A stretch of 64,000 nucleotides of DNA from Paenibacillus sp. FSL K6-1096 (GTDB taxonomy: Bacteria; Bacillota; Bacilli; Paenibacillales; Paenibacillaceae), in contig NZ_CP150274.1 of NCBI RefSeq assembly GCF_037977055.1, positions 4,836,001 to 4,900,000 on the forward strand. The letters run 5' to 3'. A program made the translations under genes and the position numbers. This document shows, one piece after another, positions 1-6,823 of the stretch (positions are counted from its first letter, which is position 1; every line of letters begins with the position of its first letter). The notes under the pieces are model-generated. The model was not told the origin of the DNA. It was given only the letters and a program-made list of their open reading frames with translations, and ran no database searches.

Positions 1-423
1 GAACGCATCCGCGAGACTGCCGCCCATCTGCACCGCTGTACCCTCGCGTCCGGCGGAGCCGCCGAACAGGTGGGTAATCAGTGTTCCGCCCAGCACCAGC
101 GGGGCCATCCGCAGCGGAATGGCTTCCTTACCCTCCTGAATCTGCTCCAGAATCAGGTTGTTTCCCTTGCTGCTGTTCTTGCCGTACCGCATATACATGC
201 CGCTGACCAAGGCGCCTCCGGCAGGCAGCAGGAACAGCAGCCAGGGATGATCCAGCCGGACCCTGGTTACCGCATCCAGACTGGCCAGGAACCAGGCGGA
301 GGCGCTCCCTGCCAATAGCCCTACGGTTCCCCCCAGAATTACCCATTTTACGAATGTGCTCCACAGGGCGAGCTGGCTCTGGCGTTCTGCGAGCTCGGCC
401 CACCGTGCATACCTGTTCTTCAT
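1..423 (-). CDS. CLC-F type fluoride/proton antiporter, N-terminal part (runs off window)
   Basis: Membrane transporter of the CLC family; 141 residues are visible before the window edge. The start ATG follows a GGGGGCG ribosome site. Hydrophobic segments lie near residues 25-50 and 60-80. Two sequence signatures point to the fluoride-exporting CLC-F branch rather than chloride CLCs: the canonical GREGP is GREGT (residues 125-129, in GGSAGREGTAVQMGG), and the usual GSGIP anion-filter segment is replaced by GNNLILEQI (about residues 87-95). CLC-F proteins expel fluoride in exchange for protons. The leader carries a fluoride riboswitch, which independently supports the call. The C-terminal two thirds lie outside the window, so integrity cannot be judged. 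Confidence 0.9.
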   Translation of the reverse strand, partial: MKNRYARWAELAERQSQLALWSTFVKWVILGGTVGLLAGSASAWFLASLDAVTRVRLDHPWLLFLLPAGGALVSGMYMRYGKNSSKGNNLILEQIQEGKEAIPLRMAPLVLGGTLITHLFGGSAGREGTAVQMGGSLADAF

Positions 424-467
424 TCTGCTTACGCCCCCGTACCCGAATATACGCCTGAAATGAAACA

Positions 468-501
468 GACTCCTACCCGCGGGGAACCGCTGGTAGGAGT
501 C
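468..501 (-). terminator. Intrinsic terminator of the fluoride riboswitch expression platform
   Basis: On the minus strand GACTCCTACC (492-501) is perfectly complementary to GGTAGGAGTC (468-477), with a GC-rich loop, and is followed by a short T-containing tract. The 5' arm is also the pseudoknot strand of the upstream fluoride aptamer. Fluoride-bound aptamer and terminator would therefore be mutually exclusive, the usual ON-switch design. Confidence 0.8.
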
Positions 502-540
502 ATTAGTCCCGCAGGACGATCTGCGGCGAACTCCATCGCC
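490..540 (-). promoter_or_regulatory. Fluoride (crcB) riboswitch aptamer
   Basis: Read on the minus strand, the element begins GGCGATGGAGTTCGCC. A GC hairpin follows, then the conserved CTAATGACTCCTACC. This is the order and wording of the crcB motif: a GGCGATG stem, a GAG loop that pairs with the distal CTC, and the ACTCCTAC 3' strand. It sits between a sigma-A-like promoter and a terminator hairpin in the leader of the CLC-F gene, the expected place for fluoride-inducible control of a fluoride exporter. Confidence 0.9.
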
Positions 541-555
541 GTATTGAATGAGATT

Positions 556-584
556 ATAGTAAGCGGGTTTCAGCGTAAAGTCAA
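556..584 (-). promoter_or_regulatory. Sigma-A-like promoter for the CLC-F gene
   Basis: On the minus strand TTGACT is followed after 17 bases by TACTAT, which overlaps an alternative TATAAT three bases on. Transcription would start about ten bases upstream of the riboswitch's first conserved base. Confidence 0.55.
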
Positions 585-592
585 TACACAGC

Positions 593-1204
593 TTATTCCC
601 CGTCCCCGTTGGAGCCGTTCAGCACATCGGTGCCGGGCATGGCGTCAGGATCGGGGGAGACCGGGTCGACCCGGCTTCCGGGGGCCAGCTCATCGGCATC
701 CGGCACATCCGCAAGCGCCGGCTCCTCTACGGCTTCATCTGTCAGCTCCTCGTCACCGGCATAATCAATGGCGCCGCCTGTCAGACCCGCTGCACCGGCG
801 GCGTAGACGGCGTCCGATTCGAGCAGCTCGTCCCGCTCCGGCCCCGGAGCTGCGGCAGCGGACAGGGGGCGGTCCTTGCGAGGGCCAAGCCCGGACTCCG
901 GTACATTCAGGCCGATGTCGGCAGCAAGAATCGGATCATTGGTAAGTGTAGGATCAGAGCCGTCATCCGGAACGCCATCGAAGTCTATAGGGGTGAAATG
1001 AGCAGGGTCATGACTGGCCAGCGCCGATTCCAGCGGGCGTCTGCCGTTCTCGGTATCCTCCTGCACGCCCGGCGTCTGCTCCGTGATGGTGCCGAGCGGC
1101 CGCAATTCCTCCAGCGGAATTCCCTCCTCCGGGGATACGCTGCCCATTTTGGTATAACGCTCATATACAAAGTCGGCTTCCGTCTTATTGAATTCGTTAC
1201 CCAT
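593..1204 (-). CDS. Acidic, low-complexity protein of unknown function
   Basis: Codes for about 203 residues starting MGNEFNKTEADFVYERYTK. I chose this ATG because AAGGGAG lies 11 bases upstream; an ATG 19 codons earlier has no comparable site. After a short ordered-looking N-terminus the chain is rich in Asp, Glu, Pro, Gly and Ala, with no signal peptide, membrane segment or cysteine motif, so most of it is probably disordered. I do not recognise a family. It ends just upstream of the CLC-F promoter and is on the same strand, but the riboswitch promoter between them suggests separate transcription. Upstream, 1205-1452 separates it from the divergent kinase gene and contains two inverted repeats (about 1272-1291 and 1312-1327) of unknown role. 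Confidence 0.65.
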   Translation of the reverse strand: MGNEFNKTEADFVYERYTKMGSVSPEEGIPLEELRPLGTITEQTPGVQEDTENGRRPLESALASHDPAHFTPIDFDGVPDDGSDPTLTNDPILAADIGLNVPESGLGPRKDRPLSAAAAPGPERDELLESDAVYAAGAAGLTGGAIDYAGDEELTDEAVEEPALADVPDADELAPGSRVDPVSPDPDAMPGTDVLNGSNGDGE

Positions 1205-1452
1205 TTTCGCTTCAGCTCCCTTATCTTGAAGTTTGCCTATAGTTAATGTATACCCGTTCAACCGCCGGCGAATCTGCCCGGCTGCCGGGCAGGCATTCTC
1301 TTAATATATTCATTCTGCGTACAGAATAACCATAATTATCGCGCTTTTTCGAGTGATTTTGCAGGCTGTGGCAGGTATTGCCGCGAACGTTGTCGAAAAT
1401 AAGAATCGTACGAACTAGATAAATACAACTATAGATTCACTGAGGTGCCATA

Positions 1453-3348
1453 ATGAAGTTGCCATCAACCCAAACGGCCGCAGCCATCATCATGCTGCTG
1501 CTTGCGATTGCCGTCATACCGGTGGGGATCGCCATGGAATGGGACAAGCACGAAGAACTAACCATCCCCGCATGGGGCCTGAAATGGGACAAGGCTGCGG
1601 GAACTACTATAGAAGAGGCGGCGGCCTGGCCCGCCGGAGAATGGGCGGTGATCGGGGCGGGAACCGCCAGGCCGCATCCGCCTTCAGGCACGGCCGCAGC
1701 CTGGCTGCGGCTGGCGTTGCCGCGTACCGGCGGGAACCCGGCCGTCCTGATCGATCAAGTGTATGGCGACGGCCTTAAGGCCTATATGGACAACCGTCTG
1801 GTCTATGACTCCAGCGGGGATACAGAGTATAGCGGCAGCAAAGTGCTGATCCCGCTATCCGGGCATGGCGGCGCCAGGGAGCTGTACCTCTGGAATGCAG
1901 GTGTCAAGGAATTCGGCATTGAGGGGGAGGTGAAGGTTGGCAGCTATAACCGGCTGTTATCCTATTATGTGAAGCAGGATTTGGCCGATCTGATCGTGGG
2001 CGCAGCGATGATTTTTATGGGCGGGGCCTTGCTGGTCTGCCTGTTCTTTATGAGTCCGTCCCTGGTCTCAGGCAGTCTCTATCTCGTCCTGGTCATTCTG
2101 TCCTTCGGGGTACTGCTGATTACCTACTCCCCGTATCTGACGCTGATTGTCAGCGGCGGAGGGCGGCTGAGGGAGACCCTCTTCGATCTGGCGTTATTTA
2201 CGCTTTTGCCGTCCATCCTGTTCTACTTTGAACATGTATTCGGACCCGGCTGGCGGAGACTCACGGCCCGTATCCGCAGATTCCAGCTGCTGTTCTCACT
2301 AATCTGCCTGGGCCTGCTGGTTCTGAATGCTGCGCTGTCCTTCCGGCTGGACGCCCTGTACTCCTTTCTGACTGTGGATGTAATCGGCGTGCTCATCATC
2401 GGGGTGCTGCTGTACCTGCTCTGCCTGTCGCTGGCTTATACCCGCAGGGGCAATCCGGATGCCACTCTGTTCTCTATCGGATTCTCTGTGTTTGCCCTGC
2501 TGTCCGTAAGCGAGATGGTGCGTTACTACCTCTCGGGGGAGCGTTATCATCTGTACTGGTGGAAGTGGGGGATGGTGGTATTTGTCATATCCCTGATTGT
2601 GATTCTGGGGCGGCGGTTTGCAAGCAATCATAACAAGGTGGTGGAGTATTCCAGGGAGCTGGAGAAGTTCAATAATGAATTGCAGCGTTCGGACAAAATG
2701 GAGATCATCAGCGAGCTGGCTGCTTCAGTCGCCCATGAGGTGCGCAATCCGCTCCAGGTGACCCGGGGGTTCCTGCAGATTCTGGGAGAGCGCTCCGGCA
2801 GCAAGGAGAAGGATTATCTGCGGATGGCGATGGAGGAGCTGGACCGCGCTTCGGTTATCATTACCGATTTCTTAACCTTCGCCAAGCCCGGAGTGGATAC
2901 GGTGGAGGTGTTCGGGGTCTCGGCGGAGCTGAAGCATGTATCGGGGATTCTCGTGCCGCTGGCTAACCTTCAGGGCGGGGCGATTGAGCTGCGGCTGCAG
3001 GAAGCGCTTCAGGTGAAGGGCAGCCCGGCCAAATTCAAGCAGGCTTTCATCAATCTGATCAAGAACAGCATTGAATCTCTCCAGGAGGAAGGCCGGATTG
3101 TGATCACCGCCTGGAAGACAGGCGATACGGTTATCATCAGTGTGAAGGACAACGGGGAAGGCATGAGAGTCAGCGAGCTGGCCAGGCTGGGGGAGCCGTA
3201 TTATTCCAACAAGACGAAGGGGACCGGGCTGGGGCTTATGGTTACCTTCCGTATTATTGAAGCGATGGGCGGTTCCATTGAATTCCAGAGCCGTAAGGGC
3301 GAAGGGACTGAGGTCATTGTCAAATTGCCAGCATCCGTAAATAAATAG
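1453..3348 (+). CDS. Membrane sensor histidine kinase, 7TM type, orphan (paralogue 1)
   Basis: 631-residue sensor kinase. A signal/anchor segment (about 8-27) leads to a ~150-residue extracytoplasmic domain, then about seven transmembrane helices (roughly 180-390). A short coiled coil leads to a HisKA domain with phospho-acceptor His428 in AHEVRNPLQVTRGFLQ and a HATPase domain with N, G1 (DNGEGM) and G2 (KGTGLGL) boxes. The H-box resembles sporulation-type kinases (KinA-E) more than HisKA_3 kinases; that is inference. No response regulator is adjacent, so it may feed a phosphorelay encoded elsewhere. RBS GAGGTG precedes the ATG. It is followed after 107 bp by a close paralogue with the same domain order, indicating tandem duplication; the kinase cores are nearly identical while the extracellular domains differ. 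Confidence 0.85.
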   Translation: MKLPSTQTAAAIIMLLLAIAVIPVGIAMEWDKHEELTIPAWGLKWDKAAGTTIEEAAAWPAGEWAVIGAGTARPHPPSGTAAAWLRLALPRTGGNPAVLIDQVYGDGLKAYMDNRLVYDSSGDTEYSGSKVLIPLSGHGGARELYLWNAGVKEFGIEGEVKVGSYNRLLSYYVKQDLADLIVGAAMIFMGGALLVCLFFMSPSLVSGSLYLVLVILSFGVLLITYSPYLTLIVSGGGRLRETLFDLALFTLLPSILFYFEHVFGPGWRRLTARIRRFQLLFSLICLGLLVLNAALSFRLDALYSFLTVDVIGVLIIGVLLYLLCLSLAYTRRGNPDATLFSIGFSVFALLSVSEMVRYYLSGERYHLYWWKWGMVVFVISLIVILGRRFASNHNKVVEYSRELEKFNNELQRSDKMEIISELAASVAHEVRNPLQVTRGFLQILGERSGSKEKDYLRMAMEELDRASVIITDFLTFAKPGVDTVEVFGVSAELKHVSGILVPLANLQGGAIELRLQEALQVKGSPAKFKQAFINLIKNSIESLQEEGRIVITAWKTGDTVIISVKDNGEGMRVSELARLGEPYYSNKTKGTGLGLMVTFRIIEAMGGSIEFQSRKGEGTEVIVKLPASVNK

Positions 3349-3455
3349 AAATTATTTTTGATAATGTCGTTTTTTTGAAGGGATGGGCAGTGTGCAGAGC
3401 GAAATACTTACATTAACAGAGCTTTGCTTCTGAAACTTCTTTTTGGGGTGCTGGC

Positions 3456-5372
3456 ATGTCTTTGATCGTCAAAAGCTTACATATAACTCTAGTCGTCCTG
3501 CTGCTATCAGTTGTCTGCGGCTCGTTCCTGGTCTCGGCCCAAAGCGGCTATCCTGCCGGCGAGATCAGGCATTGGCAGATGAAGTGGGTGACAGGGCCGG
3601 GAGATGGCGGCGGCAAGGTGCCGGTAAGGGAAGCGGAGGGGTGGATGGATGTCGAGGCGAAGGCGGAGATGCTGAGGAAGCCGCCCGGTGTATCCGCTGC
3701 CTGGACGAAGATTGTGTTGCCGTCGTTCAATTACACCTCACCCTCCGTCTACATCCAGACGATATATGCGCTCCATGTGAAGGTGTATGTGGAGAACCGG
3801 CTGATTTTTGAAGGGGACCGCGGCTTCATTAAGGATAACTATTCCCTGCTTGTGCCGCTTGATATCCGGGATAACGGCAAGACCGTCTATATCTGGACAC
3901 AGACGCTGCAGGACCGGATCGGGATCAAAGAGAAGGTGATGCTCGGCGAGCATAGCATGCTGATCAAGGATTATATCAAGAATGGGCTGATTGATGTCAT
4001 TTTGGGCGGCGCATTTATTTTTGTGGCGGCGGTTCTGTTTGTATGCGCATTTTTCCTCAACAAAGAGTATTTCCCGGTAGCCACCTCGCTGTCCATTGTC
4101 ATCGCCTCTACCGGGGTGCTGTCCGTAACCTACTCTCCTTTCACTTATACCTTCTATAGTTATCTGGGTGCGCTAAGCGTGTTCCTGTTCGATGTGGCGC
4201 TGTTGTCGCTGCTGCCTGCGCTGACCTTCCTGTTCGAGAATATATTCGGCGGCGGCAAATACGGCATCATCCGCAAATTCCGCAAATTTCAGGTGGCCTA
4301 CTCATCCTTCTGCTGTGTCTTCCTGGTGATTAACAGCCTCTCCGGAGGCAGAACGCTGGAATTCTACTACTTCATCTCCACCAATATTGTCGGCATTATT
4401 ATGATTCTGCAGTTCATCCTGCTGATCGGCTGCGTGATCGTGTTCTCCCTGAAGCGTAACAAGGATGCGATTATCTTCGCCTGCGGCTTCGGTACGGCTG
4501 CGCTCACCGGTGTGCTGGAACTGGTATGGTATTATCTGAAGCGCGGAAATTACGATCTGTTCTACTGGAAATGGGCGCTGGTCGTATTCATTCTCTCGCT
4601 GATCGTCATTCTGGGGCGGCGGCTGGCGCAGAACCACAGCCAAGTCGTGAAGTATTCGCAGGAGCTGGAGCTGTTCAACAACGAACTGCAGCGTTCGGAG
4701 AAAATGGAAATTATCAGCGAGCTGGCCGCCTCTGTCGCCCATGAGGTACGCAATCCGCTCCAGGTCACCCGCGGGTTCCTGCAGCTGCTCAGCGAGAAGT
4801 CGGTCGGGGACGAGCGGCGGTACCTGTTCATGGCGCTGAGCGAGCTGGACCGGGCGGCAAGCATTATCACTGATTTCCTGACCTTCGCCAAGCCGGAGTT
4901 CGAGCAGATCTCGCTGCTTCATGTCAATGATGAGTTCATGCACATCCAGAGCATTCTGCTGCCCCTATGTCATTTGAATGGCGGCAAGATGATTCTGGAG
5001 ATCGAAGAAGACCTGTGGGTTAAAGGGAATTCCTCGAAGTTCAAGCAGGCGATGATCAATATCATCAAGAACAGCATCGAATCCTTGGGGGAAGAGGGCA
5101 CAATTCATCTGCTGGCTTACAGCCGCGGGGATAAGGTACATATTCACATCAAGGATAACGGGGCAGGGATGGAGCCGGGGGTGCTCAGCCGTCTGGGCGA
5201 ACCGTATTTCTCCTCCAATAAGACGAAGGGGACAGGGCTTGGGCTGATGGTCACCTTCCGTATTATTGAAGCGATGGAGGGCGAAATCCGGTTTATGAGC
5301 AAAAAAGGAGCCGGAACCGAGTCCATCACCATTCTGCCGCGGGCAGAAGGACCGGACGGTTCCAACTCCTGA
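3456..5372 (+). CDS. Membrane sensor histidine kinase, 7TM type, orphan (paralogue 2)
   Basis: 638 residues with a cleavable-looking signal peptide (residues 1-28, ending FLVSAQS), an extracytoplasmic sensor region to about residue 180, some seven transmembrane helices, then HisKA (His429 in AHEVRNPLQVTRGFLQ) and HATPase (DNGAGM, KGTGLGL). It is a clear duplicate of the preceding kinase gene: the last ~250 residues align almost without gaps, and the membrane region is similar, but the outer domain has diverged, as expected for kinases sensing different ligands through the same output. RBS GGGGTG is 5 bases before the ATG. The stop is 22 bp from the stop of the convergent NHLP-type precursor gene, which suggests, but does not prove, a link to that peptide. 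Confidence 0.85.
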   Translation: MSLIVKSLHITLVVLLLSVVCGSFLVSAQSGYPAGEIRHWQMKWVTGPGDGGGKVPVREAEGWMDVEAKAEMLRKPPGVSAAWTKIVLPSFNYTSPSVYIQTIYALHVKVYVENRLIFEGDRGFIKDNYSLLVPLDIRDNGKTVYIWTQTLQDRIGIKEKVMLGEHSMLIKDYIKNGLIDVILGGAFIFVAAVLFVCAFFLNKEYFPVATSLSIVIASTGVLSVTYSPFTYTFYSYLGALSVFLFDVALLSLLPALTFLFENIFGGGKYGIIRKFRKFQVAYSSFCCVFLVINSLSGGRTLEFYYFISTNIVGIIMILQFILLIGCVIVFSLKRNKDAIIFACGFGTAALTGVLELVWYYLKRGNYDLFYWKWALVVFILSLIVILGRRLAQNHSQVVKYSQELELFNNELQRSEKMEIISELAASVAHEVRNPLQVTRGFLQLLSEKSVGDERRYLFMALSELDRAASIITDFLTFAKPEFEQISLLHVNDEFMHIQSILLPLCHLNGGKMILEIEEDLWVKGNSSKFKQAMINIIKNSIESLGEEGTIHLLAYSRGDKVHIHIKDNGAGMEPGVLSRLGEPYFSSNKTKGTGLGLMVTFRIIEAMEGEIRFMSKKGAGTESITILPRAEGPDGSNS

Positions 5373-5394
5373 TGAATATGAGGCTTCAAGTATT

Positions 5395-5634
5395 CTACCA
5401 CGAACCCAGCGGGGTGATGCGTGTCTTCATGACCTCTGCAGACGGGCTTGGAGGGATGACCAGGTAGAATTCGTTAGAGCCTTCCTCTACCGTCTTCAAC
5501 GTAATGCTGTCAGGAAGGCTGATGCCCAGCACTTCTTGCAGGGCTGCCTTCGGGTCTGCGAGGAGTCTCTGCTTGAAATCCGCATCCTCCCACGCCTTCT
5601 GAATCACCTGATTCTTAAGAGCTTCTGCTGACAA
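5395..5634 (-). CDS. NHLP-type RiPP precursor peptide with C-terminal tryptophan
   Basis: 79 residues. Residues 5-60 have the look of the nitrile-hydratase-like leader peptide (NHLP) family: KNQVIQKAWEDADFKQRLL, ADPKAALQEVLGISLP, then an acidic KTVEEGSNEFYLVIPP. A short tail (SPSAEVMKTRITPLGSW) follows and would be the core; it has no Cys and no GG cleavage site and ends in Trp79. I chose the TTG start because AAAGGGTGA lies about six bases upstream; a GTG three codons earlier overlaps that site. It is the second gene after the isoprenoid-synthase-fold enzyme (85 bp gap, same strand). Prenylation of a tryptophan near the C-terminus is what ComQ does to ComX, so a ComX-like role is a reasonable hypothesis. 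The leader family is confident; the product is not. Confidence 0.75.
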   Translation of the reverse strand: MSAEALKNQVIQKAWEDADFKQRLLADPKAALQEVLGISLPDSITLKTVEEGSNEFYLVIPPSPSAEVMKTRITPLGSW

Positions 5635-5674
5635 TAGAATCACCCTTTCGAAAATGGTTATTTTTACCTCATAA

Positions 5675-5687
5675 GCATATCATATGC
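5675..5687. promoter_or_regulatory. Perfect 13-bp palindrome in the enzyme-precursor gap
   Basis: GCATATCATATGC lies between the isoprenoid-synthase-like gene and the precursor gene, about 40 bp ahead of the precursor start. It is a perfect inverted repeat around one base in AT-rich DNA. It could be an operator or an RNA hairpin that sets precursor expression apart from the enzyme; neither is shown. Confidence 0.3.
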
Positions 5688-5718
5688 CTAACTATAATTC
5701 TATTCATTTTTATATAAA

Positions 5719-6657
5719 TTATGATAGATTCGTATGCCTCGATAACCAGTATTCCAGTCCCCCGCCCTGCAGCGCCTGCTTCTCCGCTTCGATCCTGTCA
5801 GCGATCTGCCGCAGATTCTCCGCCAGCCCCAGATGGAAGGAGAGCAGATGCGGCACCTGCAGGGTGGCCCCCGCCAGCCTGGCATGGCTGGCCTCAGCCG
5901 TATCCGCATATCCGCCGAGTCCCCCTAAGGTATAGATGAAGTGCTCCACCGCTGCCTGAGTCAGCGCTTCCCCGCCAACCCCTGTTGACGAACGCACCAG
6001 CGACAGCAGGCAATTATAGCTGCCATCCGCAAGATCCTGCTCCCAGTCCTCATAATCATCGGCCATCTGCAGAGTCAGAAGAACATGGTGAAGCATCTCC
6101 TCGGACTCGGCAATCAGAGAGGGCTGGCCTGCGAGCAGGAGCGCCGCTGTGCTGCTGAGCTTGAGCGGACTGGCCTTGTGGGCGATGCGGATACGGTCGT
6201 TCAGGAAGTAATCGCCGCCCGCTTCGCGGCTCACGCTGTAGGCCCATTCGGCCATGTAGCGGTAGAAGCAGGACCAGAATTGGGAGCCGGCCGGGAACAG
6301 CGGAAGGTAGATCTTCAGGAATTCGCCATAGAGCAGATTGGCCAGCGGGAGGGCTTGTGCAGCCGGGGACCCGGGGCTGTCCATCAGATCATCCTGGAGG
6401 AAGAAGTAGAGCATCAGGTAGACATTCCCGGCTGACATCAGGCGGGTGGTGTCGGGGCTTAACCCGCACCGGTCCCGCAGCCAGAACGGGAGCAGATAAC
6501 AGATATAATTCTTGCGGCTGTCCGGCTTGAAGACATTGAACTGATCGAGATAGGCCAGTCCCCAGGCATTCACCGGTTCCGGGAAGGCGGCAATAGCGCG
6601 GCGGCTCTCTTCGAATACCAGGCGCAGCTCATCTTCATATTGCTGAAGCCAATCCAT
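5719..6657 (-). CDS. ComQ-like class I isoprenoid-synthase-fold enzyme (putative peptide prenyltransferase)
   Basis: About 312 residues starting MDWLQQYEDE. This ATG is preferred over one six codons upstream because ACAGGAGA sits seven bases before it. Two Asp-rich motifs typical of trans-isoprenyl diphosphate synthases are present: DDLMD (89-93) and DDYED (200-204). Between them AHKASPLKLSSTAALLLAG (159-177) resembles the K-x-G-S-L segment of ComQ. Mostly helical, no signal peptide. Chain-elongating prenyl synthases would normally sit with isoprenoid genes; this one sits in a two-gene unit with an NHLP-type peptide ending in Trp, so modification of that peptide with a farnesyl- or geranyl-type group is the best guess. 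A terpene cyclase is the main alternative. A good sigma-A promoter precedes it. Confidence 0.75.
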   Translation of the reverse strand: MDWLQQYEDELRLVFEESRRAIAAFPEPVNAWGLAYLDQFNVFKPDSRKNYICYLLPFWLRDRCGLSPDTTRLMSAGNVYLMLYFFLQDDLMDSPGSPAAQALPLANLLYGEFLKIYLPLFPAGSQFWSCFYRYMAEWAYSVSREAGGDYFLNDRIRIAHKASPLKLSSTAALLLAGQPSLIAESEEMLHHVLLTLQMADDYEDWEQDLADGSYNCLLSLVRSSTGVGGEALTQAAVEHFIYTLGGLGGYADTAEASHARLAGATLQVPHLLSFHLGLAENLRQIADRIEAEKQALQGGGLEYWLSRHTNLS

Positions 6658-6723
6658 AGGCTTGTCTCCTGTCATATATGTATTGGATTTCTATTAAAAG
6701 TTAATATATGGACATTCACCCTG

Positions 6724-6752
6724 ATTATAAGCCTGCCGCAGTCCTATTACAA
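6724..6752 (-). promoter_or_regulatory. Sigma-A promoter for the prenyltransferase-precursor unit
   Basis: On the minus strand TTGTAA is followed by a 17-base spacer and a perfect TATAAT. It lies about 70 bases upstream of the chosen start of the isoprenoid-synthase-like gene. Confidence 0.7.
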
Positions 6753-6772
6753 TGCCGGAAAATGCCCATTAT

Positions 6773-6808
6773 AAAGGCCCCCGTTGCACAATTGTGAACA
6801 GGGGCCTG
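6773..6808 (-). terminator. Terminator of the GH20 gene
   Basis: Minus-strand AGGCCCC and GGGGGCCT arms enclose an inner palindromic segment and run into TTTATAAT. It lies just after the stop of the GH20 gene and insulates it from the next promoter on the same strand. Confidence 0.75.
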
Positions 6809-6823
6809 CTGTATTGATAATGG

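Noticed and set aside
1453..5372. ComP-like receptors for the candidate prenyl peptide
   Set aside because: The kinases have a HisKA H-box (HEVRNPLQ), not the HisKA_3 type of ComP, and no ComA-like regulator follows, so they are not annotated as ComP; the neighbourhood is kept only as a hypothesis.
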